From contig DQOP01000039.1 in NCBI GenBank assembly GCA_015658585.1, positions 1 through 5,298 of the forward strand: DNA of 5,298 nt, given 5' to 3'. The position numbers and the translations under genes were made by a program. Within the stretch, counting starts at the first letter, position 1. The number at the start of each line of letters is the position of its first letter. The stretch is from Candidatus Poseidoniales archaeon. GTDB lineage: Archaea; Thermoplasmatota; Poseidoniia; MGIII; CG-Epi1. Of this stretch, positions 5,218 through 5,298 are shown piece by piece. Below the pieces are notes generated by a model, which worked only from the letters and a program-made list of their open reading frames with translations, was not told the origin of the DNA and searched no databases.

Positions 5218-5298
5218 ATCCAAATCACATCCTCTTTTCTAAAAGCGTACCACAATCCCAGTAAGGTCAACAGAAGAAACAACAACATTACAACTTTA
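5214..5298 (-). CDS. nuoA: NuoA C-terminal end (partial)
   Basis: The frame enters from the right edge and gives 27 residues ending at a TGA (5216-5214) that overlaps the nuoB ATG. The visible peptide is a hydrophobic helix rich in Leu, then GLWYAFRKEDVIWI. This matches the end of NuoA, whose last helix is followed by a pattern like GLvYaWrKGaLeW. NuoA is a small three-helix membrane subunit next to NuoH and NuoJ, and it normally precedes nuoB, as here. The 5' part lies outside the window. The Gly usually following the basic residues is Glu here, and the terminal aromatic is one residue from the end. Confidence 0.88.
   Translation of the reverse strand, partial: KVVMLLFLLLTLLGLWYAFRKEDVIWI

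Noticed and set aside
1..5298. Promoters, terminators, RNA genes, CRISPR or mobile elements
   Set aside because: The window is continuous coding sequence with gaps of at most 4 bases; no hairpin-plus-T-run, repeat array or transposase-like sequence was seen.

Overview
The window is a tightly packed stretch of one minus-strand operon encoding a respiratory complex I (NADH dehydrogenase-like, Nuo/Fpo family). Read in the direction of transcription, from high to low coordinates, the order is nuoA (3' end only), nuoB, nuoC, nuoD, nuoH, nuoI, nuoJ N-terminal half, nuoJ C-terminal half (runs off the left edge). Adjacent genes overlap by 1 to 8 bases or are 2 to 4 bases apart, so the whole window is coding and no promoter, terminator, RNA gene, mobile element or CRISPR array was seen.

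The organism is most likely an archaeon. The order A-B-C-D-H-I-J has no nuoE, nuoF or nuoG between D and H, nuoJ is split in two as in fpo-type operons, and the ribosome-binding sites are GGTG/GAGG-like with frequent start/stop overlap. The AT-leaning composition and this gene set would fit a marine Thermoplasmatota lineage such as Marine Group II/III. That placement is inference, because no taxonomic marker is present.

Functionally, B, C, D and I form the connecting (Q) module that passes electrons through Fe-S clusters to a membrane quinone. H forms the quinone chamber and links it to the proton-pumping arm. A and J belong to the membrane arm. NuoK, L, M and N are expected just beyond the left edge. 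No NADH-oxidising module is encoded here, so the electron donor is not defined by this window.

Three features depart from the textbook complex. First, the last gene, open for 246 codons to the left edge, looks like the C-terminal half of NuoJ (TM4 and the start of TM5) with about 175 residues of two tandem fibronectin-III/Ig-like beta-sandwich repeats placed in the extracytoplasmic TM4-TM5 loop. Second, NuoI carries four CxxCxxCxxxCP motifs rather than two, as if a second 2[4Fe-4S] ferredoxin had been fused to its C-terminus. Third, NuoH has about 24 extra residues in its cytoplasmic TM1-TM2 loop beside the quinone site. NuoD also has cysteines at the positions equivalent to the first cysteine of each [NiFe]-hydrogenase CxxC motif, with the second cysteine of each pair missing.
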